Shown here: positions 12,230-22,700 of the stretch, one piece after another | Position numbering within the stretch: position 1 is the first letter of the stretch | Layout of the letters: each line of letters starts with the position of its first letter | Assembly (NCBI GenBank): GCA_030522415.1 | Contig: CM060106.1 | Span: 31,848,485-31,912,484, forward strand | Length of the DNA: 64,000 bases | Source: Channallabes apus | Lineage: Eukaryota; Chordata; Actinopteri; Siluriformes; Clariidae | Direction of reading: 5' to 3' | Notes under the pieces: generated by a model | Seen by the model: only the letters and a program-made list of their open reading frames with translations | What the model was told of the DNA's origin: nothing | Database searches by the model: none | Translations under genes and position numbers: made by a program

Positions 12230-12741
12230 CTCGAAACAGGCCCCAGATATTCTGTAATAACTCTCGCTAGGATGAAGCACTCTAAATGAAACAACATGCA
12301 ATATGCTCCTCAGTACAGGAAGCTTCGAACATGGTGGGATTCCCTGAGTTGGACCGATTAAGGTAGGCGCCAGACAGCCATCACGCTGGTTAACCCCTTC
12401 ACTTAGTCACTCATCAGGATAGTGGTGTACAGTAATAACCTATTGGGTCACCTATTCATTTAAGGGATGTCTGAGAGTATTTAGGAAGGAATATGGTGTT
12501 CCTGACGTACCCCCAAAGAGTGTTGTTCAGAGGAAACTGGAAACCCCGATATCTTTGCTGATACGTTCAGGAACATGTCAAAATTTATCTAGCAGAAAGC
12601 GGAGATCACTTCCAGCATCGCATGTAATGCAATCAATTACACCTAAAAAGGTATGTAGCATTTTTATTTATGTATTTTTTTTGGTTCAGATTGCTTCATC
12701 ATAGTGAGAGTTATTACAGAATATACGGGGCCTCTTTCGAG
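12230..12741. mobile_element. 512-bp non-autonomous DNA element with 50-bp terminal inverted repeats
   Basis: The left terminus at 12230-12279 and the reverse complement of 12692-12741 align over 50 bp without gaps and differ at five positions. Both start CTCGAAA and end GATGAAGCA, with the shared core ATATTCTGTAATAACTCTC. The 412-bp interior has no coding potential, as in MITEs. I could not assign a superfamily or see a clear target duplication. The word GGTAACACTTTCCTTGAG at 12163-12180 resembles a fish transposon end, so the element may sit inside a longer one. Confidence 0.8.
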
Positions 12742-13539
12742 AGAAAGTCTTAAGCTAGGATTGAAAAAAAAATTGACGGTCACAGCTGGCCCTGATCCAA
12801 CTTAGATCCCGCAGCTTTGAAAACCACACTCATAACTTGAGCATGTCAGCTAGGGAAAGTTTTCTGTACTGTATGTATCAAAGCTGTGCATGGGGTACTG
12901 TATATAACAAATTGCCATACAGTACAAAACATTGGCGTAAACCTCGCAGACGTGGTACCAAAATGTGTATGTAGGCTACTTAATGAAAAAAATTAAAATG
13001 CTGGGTGTGATAATAACATGGCATACATAATAAAATCAAATATGCCACCATGACCCTCATAATGAATGATTATTATGATGATGATGATGATGATAGACGA
13101 TACTTGGTCCTGTTCATGCAGGTCAGATTGAGCTTCTCGTACAGAATATTACTAATATCAATTACAATAAAAAACAAATCGAATCATTTAAATATCATTC
13201 ACTGATTTAAATACATTTATATGAAGGAAACATTTGATAACGGTTTATGAGATTTTTTATTATAATTTTTTTGCTTAGATAAATGTTCCTTAAAGATTAC
13301 AAATTGAGTTATCTGAATGTTTCTTTCTACTCCTACTTTCTCTCTTTTTTTCCCTCCTGAGCAAGTGCATGTGCAGGATAATAACTTTCAGGCATGCGGT
13401 TATTGCTGAAGTCTGAATCCCTGTAAAAATGCGCACCGTTTTTCTAATTATTTGCCTCTGCAGTCAGTGCCAAGTAAATAATATGAATAATATGCGATTT
13501 CATTCTCTGTACAAGCCCGGAGAAAATGATTTGCCAATA

Positions 13540-13775
13540 AAAGTGCGCCGGCGTGTCGTGTTCTTCTAAGATGCCTCCGCGAAAATGACAAAACGGAATT
13601 AAAACATGCGTCTGTTTCGCGGGCGCTCGCGCAATAAGCGGCGACGTTAATGGGAATTGAAACCGGTAAAGGAGTCGGCGCGCGGCTTTAATAACCGCGA
13701 GGGCGCGAGCGTGTGCGCGCGCGCGCCGTTTAGAGCCGCCCATTAAAAGCAATAACGGCGACACGCCTACTCGTT
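13540..13775. promoter_or_regulatory. Isolated CpG-dense block
   Basis: About 235 bp with dense CpG (GCGCGC runs at about 13679-13725) sits in otherwise CpG-poor, AT-rich DNA. TTAATGGG (13647-13654) and its complement CCCATTAA (13739-13746) are homeodomain-like words. It could be a CpG-island promoter, an unmethylated enhancer or a conserved element. No coding exon follows on either strand. Confidence 0.4.
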
Positions 13776-13849
13776 CTGCCGCTCGGCCCTGTTACCCGCT
13801 CACCAGCAACTCATCAGAGTGTGTCTTTTTACACTACAGTCTGCGCTTC

Positions 13850-14087
13850 AACACACACACACACACACACACACACGAGGATGTGAGAGGAGAGAAAACA
13901 CACACATTCCCCACATACTGTACACCACTGTATCATCTGTAATTTACTACAGTAATCCTCCACTACACACTACAACCACAAGTTTTTGGACACCTCTACA
14001 TCTTTTGTCACTCCAACCTCCTCCTGCATGTCCTCCATCACCACATCCATGGGACTGGACTGACACACACACACACACACACACACT
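13850..14087. repeat. Two (AC)n arrays flanking a LINE fragment
   Basis: AC runs lie at 13850-13876 and 14063-14087. The DNA between them, near 13985-14060, reads on the minus strand as MDVVMEDMQEEVGVT, typical of a fish LINE C-terminus. Confidence 0.85.
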
Positions 14088-14690
14088 AACCATCTATCAC
14101 ACACCAACCTGCAATTGTTTTTTTTTTTTTTTGTTATTTGCACAGAAACTCTTTTCTACAACAAGAAATTCCAACGTAGCTCTATTATAGTATACTACTT
14201 AGCTTATAGTATATGTTAATGTATTGGGTTAATTAGTTCTGTCTAGTTGTCTTAACTAGCTAGTTAGTTTTTGTTAATTTAAGTTCTATGTACAGTATGT
14301 TGCACTTTGGTTCACGAGGAACGTTTCAATGTGTACTGAACTGTATAAGGTTGGAATGGCAATAAAACTCGACTTGACTTCATAACCCACAATTCAACCT
14401 TTCTCTTCTCCTCCTGACTAGCAGCTCCATCTCTTACTGTATATCCTCCCGATATACCGCCATCCCTCCTGTGCACATGTCCAAACCATCTTAATCTGTC
14501 CTCTCTAATTTTGTTCCCAAACCGTTTTACTGTACCTCCTCCGCACCTCCCCGCTACTCTGATCATTACACCTATATGCTGGTCCTCCCAAACATTTAAC
14601 ACCAATATTCAACTGTATTTGCATAAATTTTATTGTACATCTTTGCAATTCTTCTTCACTGCAACTAAGTCCAAACCTGTTCATCATCAC
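13960..14690 (-). mobile_element. Non-LTR retrotransposon (LINE) ORF2 C-terminal relic
   Basis: The minus strand encodes KIREDRLRWFGHVHRRDGG near 14450-14530, a hallmark of the C-terminal end of LINE reverse-transcriptase ORFs, preceded by Cys/His-poor remnants. The related MDVV-EDM segment lies near 14000-14050. The frame is interrupted, and other repeats separate the two parts. It is an inactive fossil. Confidence 0.65.
14220..14385 (+). mobile_element. LINE 3'-end fragment, plus orientation
   Basis: The words GTATAAGGTTGGAATGGCAA and TAAAACTCGACTTGACTT resemble the 3' untranslated end of an abundant fish LINE as I remember it. It lies in opposite orientation to the surrounding LINE ORF remnant, so at least two insertions or an inversion are implied. 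Confidence 0.4.
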
Positions 14691-14954
14691 AATGCACCTG
14701 TGTACAAAGACATGGTGTGTTAAGGTTGGCCTGACCTCAAACCCCAGTCCTTCTCACCCATCATCAGTGCCTGACATCATTAATTAATCCAGAATAAAAT
14801 GTTGAACAAGCACATAATTATGATGATGAGGTGTTCAGTATATGTACAGTACACTATGTACATAGCTAAGGGTTTCTTGGCACCTGACCATCACATCTTA
14901 ATTTAATGTAAAAAAAAAAAATAGAAATAGGGTTAATTCTGTTTTGTGCTGCTA

Positions 14955-15314
14955 TAATAGCCTAGAGTCTATCGAGAAGGCGTTTCACAACACTTTGGAG
15001 TGGATTTGCTCGTTCGGCCACAAGAATATTAGTGAAGTCAGGTGGTGATGTTTGGTATGGAGGCCTAGGATGCAGTCAGCTTTTCAATCCTTCGAAGTAA
15101 TGTTCACTCGAGTACTTACAAACCAACCTTGGCAAGGGATTTATGATACTTGATTTGAGCACACATGTATTGCCATGCTGTTCCACTGAGGTAAACTGTT
15201 AATGCTGTAGCATATCAATACATTCTAGACAACTGCGTGCTTCCAGATTTGTGACAAGAGTTTGGAAAGGGCCCAGGATGTGATGACATGCTGTCCGATT
15301 ATTTTTGACCATTT

Positions 15315-15325
<11 letters not shown>
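14955..15325. mobile_element. Rearranged Tc1-like transposon relic
   Basis: The first part (about 14960-15090: CACTTTGGAGTGGATTTG, GCCACAAGAATATTAGTGA, GAGGCC) matches a fish Tc1-like repeat in antisense. The second part (about 15190-15300: AATGCTGTAGCATATCAATA, GTTTGGAAAGGGCC) reads in sense as the L-P-x-L-x-Q-x-F-G-x-G-P region. The two halves thus have opposite orientation. Recognition is from memory. The copy is dead. Confidence 0.45.

Positions 15326-15349
<24 letters not shown>
15314..15349. repeat. (GATA)n microsatellite
   Basis: About nine GATA units directly abutting the Tc1-like relic. Confidence 0.96.
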
Positions 15350-15969
15350 GGATCGTTCTTAAAATTAATGGTAATAAGAACACACTTTTCATATCAACAG
15401 TGGACCTATGATTCTTGAATGTTTCACAGCACTAACAGCACTGGACAACAGAGGGCGCTGAAAACATTCATATTATGATAGATTTCATGTATCTGCTTAC
15501 GTTCTCTGTGTTTGTGCAGAAAAAGGCAACATCAAATAAATTCTCATGATAATAACAGAAACCAAGTTTAGGAATTTTGCTTTATGTGATATTATTGCTT
15601 GCTGGACCCATTAAAGAAAGGTCAAAAGAATAGAAGTATCTCTTTGTCTTCCCTGCTTTCATGGAGGTGGCTGACACAGCCATGACAGGTGTCAACCCTG
15701 TCATATAAACTGTGTGTTTATATTTATTTGAGCCTTATATATCATGTTTGATTCTCCAGTGCTTATGACAATCTACATATGAATTATGTACTGCAATTTG
15801 CACATGTACAGCATATGCAAATGTATTAGGCACCTTAATCTTTAGAACAAATGTTGTTTTATATGTTTATCATATCTGCATTATGTATAAAACTATGCAA
15901 TATTTCCAAATATGACTTAAAAGATAATAAATAAATAACATTACAGAAGAATATTACAGCACAGTTTTC

Positions 15970-16530
15970 AGATGAAAACAAAACTAAACAAATAAAAACT
16001 AATGTTGACTCCTGGGTTTTGTGACAAAGTTACCAGAAGAACTCATCTCATGGAACTCATGAAGAACTCATATCCTCCAGCATGGTCAGTAAAACCTCCC
16101 AGCGGTTTTACTTACAAAACTGCACAACACCTGATCTAACTCTACTGATTACTGTATTTTCAAGCAAAGATTTTTTTAAACCAAATATTCATTCATTCAT
16201 TCATTTTCTATACCGCTTAATCCTGTGTTCAGGGTCACGGGTAAACCAAATATTGACTTTGTTTATTTTATTACTCTTTAGTACTCTTTATAACATTTTA
16301 TTTCATGTAGAAATTCTTTCAAATTTTGGCTTATGCCTTTTTTCTCTCTCTCTCTCTCTTTATTTTTTGTGCATGTGCCAAAGACTTTTGCACAGTATTG
16401 TAAGTAAAACAGCTGTTATGAGAATGAGTTCTTCCTGTAACTTTGTCACACTTCTTTTTATTATCATGCAAAACCCAGGAGCCTACTTTACAGTAGGTTT
16501 GCTTTGTTTTTGTTTTTTTCATCTAAAACT
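15970..16530. repeat. Diverged large inverted repeat, DNA-transposon-like
   Basis: The segment at 15970-16128 and the reverse complement of 16389-16530 share, in the same order: GATGAAAA...AACAAA, CTCCTGGGTTTTG, GTGACAAAGTTAC, AGAAGAACTCAT, GTTTTACTTACAA and TGCA. The word at 16374-16400 (GTGCCAAAGACTTTTGCACA) is a typical fish transposon end, with a weaker relative near 15806-15835. It is interrupted by the retroposon at 16190-16241. Confidence 0.65.
16177..16254 (-). mobile_element. 52-bp 5'-truncated retroposon with perfect 13-bp target duplication
   Basis: TAAACCAAATATT occurs at 16177-16189 and again at 16242-16254. The 52 bp between them read on the minus strand as CCCGTGACCCTGAAC..., then AAGCGGTATAGAAAATG, then an (AATG)n tail. 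This is the extreme 3' end of a SINE/L2-type retroposon. The duplication marks it as a genuine insertion, into the inverted repeat around it. Confidence 0.85.
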
Positions 16531-17028
16531 GGTCGGAATAATGCGTTGTTTTTGACCAAAGCAGGCAAATATTCTTTTATAATGTTATTTATGTTTTGTT
16601 TGGAAATAGCTGTATTTATCCTGTAACTAACAAAATGTGAAGCACATGAATATGCCTGTCTTCATTTTAGATTAATCCTGATAATTTATAAACAAAGCAT
16701 TTAATCTGTAACTTAAATCACCCACACTCAATCAATAAATTGAATTGAGTTAATAAAGTAGATGTCTTTTATTTAATTTAATTTTTTTATCTTAAATGTT
16801 TTTTTAAGGCACACTTTTTAGTGTTGTTAAAAACATTTAACATAACTCATAGTGCACAAACTATATAGTTGTGTATTGTTTTGCTCAGTTTTTGATGGAC
16901 ACTGACTAAATAATCAAAGTCAAAGAAGTAATACAATTTGGGGGAACTAGAAATACAGTAGCAACTTTGCTCAGTAGAGTCTAACATATTAATGCACATT
17001 ATAACTAGGAACCTGTAAGGTTTATACA

Positions 17029-17059
17029 TTTTATATTATATTATATTATATTATATTAT
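17029..17059. repeat. (TTATA)n pentanucleotide repeat
   Basis: About six TTATA units. A longer array with the complementary type of unit is at 18731-18840. Confidence 0.95.
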
Positions 17060-18290
17060 TTTTTAAATGCAAAATGCAATATAATTATTGTTTAAAAGTG
17101 AAAAGATATTTTTCTCATACCTGATCAAACTGACAAGAAAATTAATTCTCTCTTTCACGACTTATCTAACTGCAATGTGGAACCATGTCCACAAGATGGC
17201 GGTATAAGACTGAGCGCTATAAGACATTTGAAACCTCAAGTTCATCATAACAAGATCATGGTCTTCAATGTCGTCTTCCTCCAGCTTGCACATATTTCCA
17301 CAGTGGAGATGACGTGGTTGTGATTTTAAGGACGTGAACTGATCTGGCAGCGATTTAAAAGAAAATACCGCAGTCGTGTTTTCACAGCTGTCCCTATGCA
17401 TGCTTTTAGGTCCGAGAGGAAATGAAGATAGTCATAAACGCAGGCGATAATAAATCACATTATCCATCTTTATATATATTAAAAAATTCTTCTTTTTTTT
17501 TTTTCTTACATGCCTGCCCTCCCAAGGGCACCTGCTCTCTCCGACTTCCCTTTAAAGAAAGTTCCAGTAATGAGTTACAGATTAGGGCCCCATATTTGAT
17601 TTTCACTCTTCATTAACTAAGCCACCTGGAATGTTATTATTTAAGGACGCCGTTCGTTCTCCCCAAACAACTGCCACTGTGGCCTGGAGACTCACACATC
17701 AACTTTATACTTACATACAACTTTTCAGTCTGGTAAAGTGCCCGTGTGTGTGTGTAAGTTAATATCATACAACGATACAGCGGGTTCAAAATTAATTATT
17801 GTCCATGTTTACAGCAGCGTACCAAATCCTTTATTATAAATCATCCATGTAAATGAAAATAAAATTAAACTTTTTTTTTTTTTTTTTTTTTGTCCAGTCT
17901 ATTTTTGATCTAGTATCAGAGTGTAAGATTAGGTCTCTTTCATGTTCTTTCGGTACGGGTGTGTGCAGTCTAGCACCCTCTTCTGTTTTGCTACATTAAC
18001 ACATCTCGGGTGCGCACGAGGCAGATCGGGGGCCCTGGAAAGTAATACAAGACATATGGTAAGAGGACTCATAGCTCCAGGATCCATCTTATGTTAATAC
18101 ATGTGTCATGCTTAACAGAATGGCTAAATGAAGAGGCGGATGGAACAATAGCCGAGCACAAGGCTGGGAGCGAGCTCTGTTAACAAGGGCCAGGCCGCTA
18201 AGGGAGCCATCCCTGCTGTCGCGGCTCTGAGACCTGACATTTCACAACTGCCTCTTCTTATCACCGCACCACACAACTACAACCAAGAAA
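17060..18290. other. Non-coding stretch, upper part regulatory-looking
   Basis: No gene seen. Poly-T runs lie at 17492-17503 and 17872-17892. The unique, GC-balanced segment 18000-18250 is treated separately. Confidence 0.6.
18000..18250. promoter_or_regulatory. Candidate conserved non-coding element
   Basis: A unique stretch free of simple repeats. It contains GGGCCAGGCCGCTAAG, TGTTAACAAG and CCATCTTATGTTAAT, and stands out from the repeat-rich surroundings. The basis is texture only, and no alignment was possible. Confidence 0.3.
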
Positions 18291-18293
18291 AAT

Positions 18294-18320
18294 ACACACA
18301 CACACACACACACACACACA
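18294..18320. repeat. (AC)n microsatellite
   Basis: A pure AC run. Confidence 0.96.
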
Positions 18321-18730
18321 TCTAAGGCAAAATGCTCTCAAGGTCATACCTATCATTGCTTTATTTACTGGTCTGTTCTTGGTATCAAATCATAATCATA
18401 TATATATATAGATTTTTTACCTGAACTGTAAACATGACATTAATATTATTACATGGAAAACAATTCACAAAAAAAGTCAGCAACAAGCATCATTAAAAAA
18501 AATAAAAAATGCTCCAGAATTTTTTATCCTTTTAAACCCAAAATGTTTAACCCAATATATATATATTTTTACATTATTACATACATACATATACATGATT
18601 TCTAATTAAATTACAGTTTCTGTTTATGTCATATAAACATTTTTTATGTAGGTAGTATAACGGGTGACATTTACTTTAGCAGGTACCTGAGACTGATCTT
18701 CTTAGAACTTTAGAAAAGAAAGTAAGTGGC

Positions 18731-18840
18731 ATTAATAATATAATATAATATAATATAATATAATATAATATAATATAATATAATATAATATAATATAATA
18801 TAATATAATATAATATAATATAATATAATATAATATAATT
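18731..18840. repeat. (TAATA)n pentanucleotide array, about 21 units
   Basis: A nearly pure array of about 105 bp made only of A and T. Confidence 0.98.
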
Positions 18841-18975
18841 TACAGTAATATTGTCATTGGTACATAAGATCTTTATATCAGACTACACTGACAGATGTGT
18901 ATAAGTCATGGCTAATGTTTGATTATGTGCAGGCAGATCAGGGGAATTTTATTGTATTAATTAAAAAAATATTTA

Positions 18976-19032
18976 ATTATTGAAGTTCCATCCATCCATC
19001 CATCCATTTTCTTCCGCTTATTATTGAAGTTC
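18976..19032 (-). mobile_element. 31-bp 5'-truncated retroposon with perfect 13-bp target duplication
   Basis: ATTATTGAAGTTC occurs at 18976-18988 and again at 19020-19032. Only 31 bp lie between them. On the minus strand they read AAGCGGAAGAAAATGG followed by a (GATG)n tail, the terminal bases of a SINE/L2-type retroposon. It parallels the insertion at 16190-16241 but with a GATG rather than AATG tail. Confidence 0.85.
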
Positions 19033-19440
19033 ATTATTTGTAAACTAATTCAACTATATATATATATTGCACTCTGATATATTGCACTTTCCTAGTTAAA
19101 AGTTAAGCAATTGAATTTTGGTAATAAAGATCTAACTTGTATCTCTGAGTTACCTGTATAATACCCTTATTTCTTACATGAAGCTCCTCATAGATGAGAA
19201 ACAGTTGTAAGATACTGTACACCACATACTGTACTCTGCTAAACACAGGTCCCTAGTAATACACTTACATACAGTAGAACATGCCTAATAACGCTTTTAA
19301 CACAACTCTATTATTCATGGCTGCATCGACAAAACTATCGCTTTGATTTTTTAAATTCTGACTTGTCTTCACTGGAAAGCTTCCTGTCCCATTCAAATGA
19401 GGACTAGATGTGGTTTTAAGAAGTCTCCTTCTAAACACTG

Positions 19441-19626
19441 AACACACACACACACACACACACACACTGCCCATATTGAACACACACACCACACATACGG
19501 TAACGAAGGGCGTCTTTGTTCTCTCGCAGGCATCCGGCACTGTTGGAAAAGTGTTGTTTTTGGCAAAGGTACACTTCATTGTACAGACCATTATTTATAA
19601 ATATGTAAATACGAGTATGCATGCAC

Positions 19627-19658
<32 letters not shown>

Positions 19659-19663
19659 GCACG

Positions 19664-19733
<70 letters not shown>
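19441..19733. repeat. (AC)n arrays, including a compound CA/CG tract
   Basis: AC runs lie at 19441-19468 and 19623-19733. The latter includes GCGCGCGCAC and GCACGAGC interruptions. Alternating purine-pyrimidine sequence of this type can adopt Z-DNA. Confidence 0.97.
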
Positions 19734-19734
<1 letters not shown>

Positions 19735-19739
19735 GAGCA

Positions 19740-22700
19740 AGCTGAGCACTAGGAAGTGCACCCAAATCATATTTTTAGAAGGTTTTAATGAACACAGGAT
19801 GTTTATGAATACCATTTGCAGTGATTCACAAAGAGTAGAGGGATCAGCCTGCGCCACCGCCACCCCTCCCTCACAGCGTCAAAGAAATCCAGTGTTTCTG
19901 GAGGGAAACAGCACTGTTGTGCCTCGGCGGTTGTGTGGGTTGAGATTGCCCTCAGATAAGCACGCTGCAGTTCCGAACAACACAAAAGGAACAGACAAAA
20001 CCCGTACATGCGGCACTTTAAAAAGGGCTTCTGCTCACTGATTTAACTGAGGGATTTCTGCGCCGTTTTTTTGCGGAGAACAGGTAAAACAAACAGCGCG
20101 GTTGCCGTTCTCCTGATCCAGAGCCACCATAAGCCACGGCAGATGACAAGTTTAGTGCATAATACAATACAGTACAATATAATACAGTACAACTTTCGGG
20201 AAAAAGTAAAAAGAATCAGGATTGCGGGAGAAAACAGAACGGAATGATAATGTGAAACAATTTATTTTATTCTCCGTTCCAACTGGCAATCCAACACTTA
20301 AATCACGTCCAAAGATCTTGGTGGATAACACATAGATCACACCTAGGTCCCAAACACCTCCAGTTCCTGTCACTAAACCACACTTGAGTGAAACTTGGGT
20401 GAAACAGTGTGTGTTGGAGCTGTGGCTGGCAGGTTGACGGGGCCTACAGAGAAAGAGAAAAAAAAAAAAAAAGAAGAAAAAAAAAAAAAAAAAGAAATGG
20501 ACGAGACAGAAAGAAAAAGAGTCCGGATGTGTCTGACTTTTTCCCTCTGACTCCATTTCTGGGGCAGAGATCGTCATCCTGATAATACCTCCACAGAGCA
20601 ATTTAAGCCCAAACACTGACGCTGCTATCTGTCTTCTGTGCCTGATAGCGCTTTCTTCCCTCTCTCGCCCAAATTACTTTCTTTCATATCTAATTATATT
20701 TGCTAATGATCTTATAAGGGAATAATGGAATGTGCTTGATCTATTACCTTTTTTTGCCACACATAAATACAATACAAATGGCATTGCAGCATTTCTTTTT
20801 TTTTTTTGGTCTTTACAGTTCAGGGGAAGTAGAGGAGAGGAGAGGAGAGGAGAGGGAAGCTCATCTCAGAAATGTGCCATTATAACACAAATATCTGTGT
20901 TCGAAACAACTTGCTGAAATGATAGATTATGACAGGATAACGGATAATGATGGGATTTTTTGAAGTCTGACTTTATGGTGGCCAGAAGCTTCACACTGGG
21001 TTGACCTGACCTAAGAGGGCATGACCTCAACCCTGATACGTGAAGATAAAAGATGAGTGATGGATGACTTCATGGGAAAATCGCACTTATTATTATTATT
21101 TTTTTATGGACAAACTTAATCATATAACGCTAACCATTCGGGTCCAATTTAGACATTGAGACCGATTCACTCGTCAATTATCTATTGAGTAAATTTCTAT
21201 GGAAGTTCTGATGAAGTGCCTTCACGAGTCATGACATTTCTGTCTTCTTCTTTGTCTTCGTCTTGTCGGACATGGGGTCAGCCCCGACCCCGAGCTCTAC
21301 CCTGCTCTCTTCACTCTGTATTTCCCACAGGCCTGGTGATGACCGGTGCATGACAGACGCTCTAACCCCCTCCCCCCCCCCCCTGACATTAATGGAAGGA
21401 AATGGCACTCTCCATTTTATCTCCTAATAATTTCTACTGAAATGATAATCGCCGTGCCGAGAATCCTCCCATCGAGCATCGACGGGCGTAAAATAAAACT
21501 GAAAATCTTCCGAGCTCGATACACTTCCGTCAACACATGACCACGGTCCCGGACGCCGAATACATATCGGACGCCGGGCTTCTCCTTCCTTTTTCCTCTC
21601 TATCTCCCACTCTCACACACTCACACACAGGCCTCTTGGTCTGCTGGCGACTGCTGTCTGTGATTCTTTTCAACTGACATAATCCTGATTGATTCGTTCA
21701 GCAGATAAAAACTCAGTCCACTTGTGCCCTTTACTAAGGGAACATAATACCAGGCTTTATTCTGCAACAATGTAACATAATGGCGTCGGAATGTGCGGAG
21801 GGGGGGGGGGGGCAGAGAGAGGCCACGTCTTAAATGACTGTGACACTCTGTGGTCTAATGTAAAAAGAGGCGAAAAAAAAAAAAAAGTGAGTGAGTGAGG
21901 AAGAAAAATCATTAAGCGCAGATTATCAGAGTGCCCCACTGCTAACAAGGTCAGAGCAGGGTTGCTGGTAAAAGTTGCTATTGTCGCCGGTGCTTTAGAT
22001 TTCACCCCGATGAGATTCGGACCGTACAGTGCATGTGCGCCTGTTTTTTTTTTTTTTTTTTTAAAGAACCTTTTGTTTGACAACAGGAAGGGATGAGGTC
22101 ACTTTTTTTTTTTTTTTTTTTTTACATCAGAACTCGTTTGAGTATGAATCATGCTGTTTTGCAGAGCTTGACATGGGGTGAGTTGGGCTCTGCTTAAGTA
22201 GGCCAAACACACACAGATGGCGGTGAGGGCAACAATGTGTCATATTAAAAAAAAAAAAAAAAAGAATGAAAAAAAAGTGTGTGCATTTGCTGGAAAACAT
22301 AAACAAAAACAACGTGTTACATCTGTAGTGAGAATGACTGTAGACCAATAAAGCACCAATGCGAGGTTAAAGAACATCAATAAAATGTCAGACGTCAGAT
22401 ACGTTCCTATAGTAACAAAGGCCACGTACAGCAGGCTTCTCTCTCTCTAATACATATTGTGTTAATTGGGAGTTCTAATCTAGAAGACTCAAAGTCCCAG
22501 GAGTAAGTGCTGATAATATTTGCAGGAGCATCTCACACACACACACACACACGCACGCCGTACACCTGCTCTAGAGTCGTCCCGCTCCCCTTAGAGTGAC
22601 ACCATCAGTCAGAGCGCTGATACACAGAGAGACAGTCAGAGAGACAGGGAACGGAGGAGCGCCTTTTATCCAGCACGGTGGGACCTGTCAGTGGCACCTT

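Noticed and set aside
13444..13764. 106-codon minus-strand open frame in the CpG-rich block
   Set aside because: CpG-rich DNA is poor in stop codons. No domain or flanking exon structure was seen, so it is treated as a possible regulatory island.
16082..16555. 157-codon plus-strand open frame
   Set aside because: It crosses a transposon inverted repeat and a 52-bp retroposon insertion, so it cannot be an old coding frame.
18731..18840. CRISPR-like regularly spaced array
   Set aside because: The repeats are contiguous pentanucleotides with no spacers, and the DNA is vertebrate.
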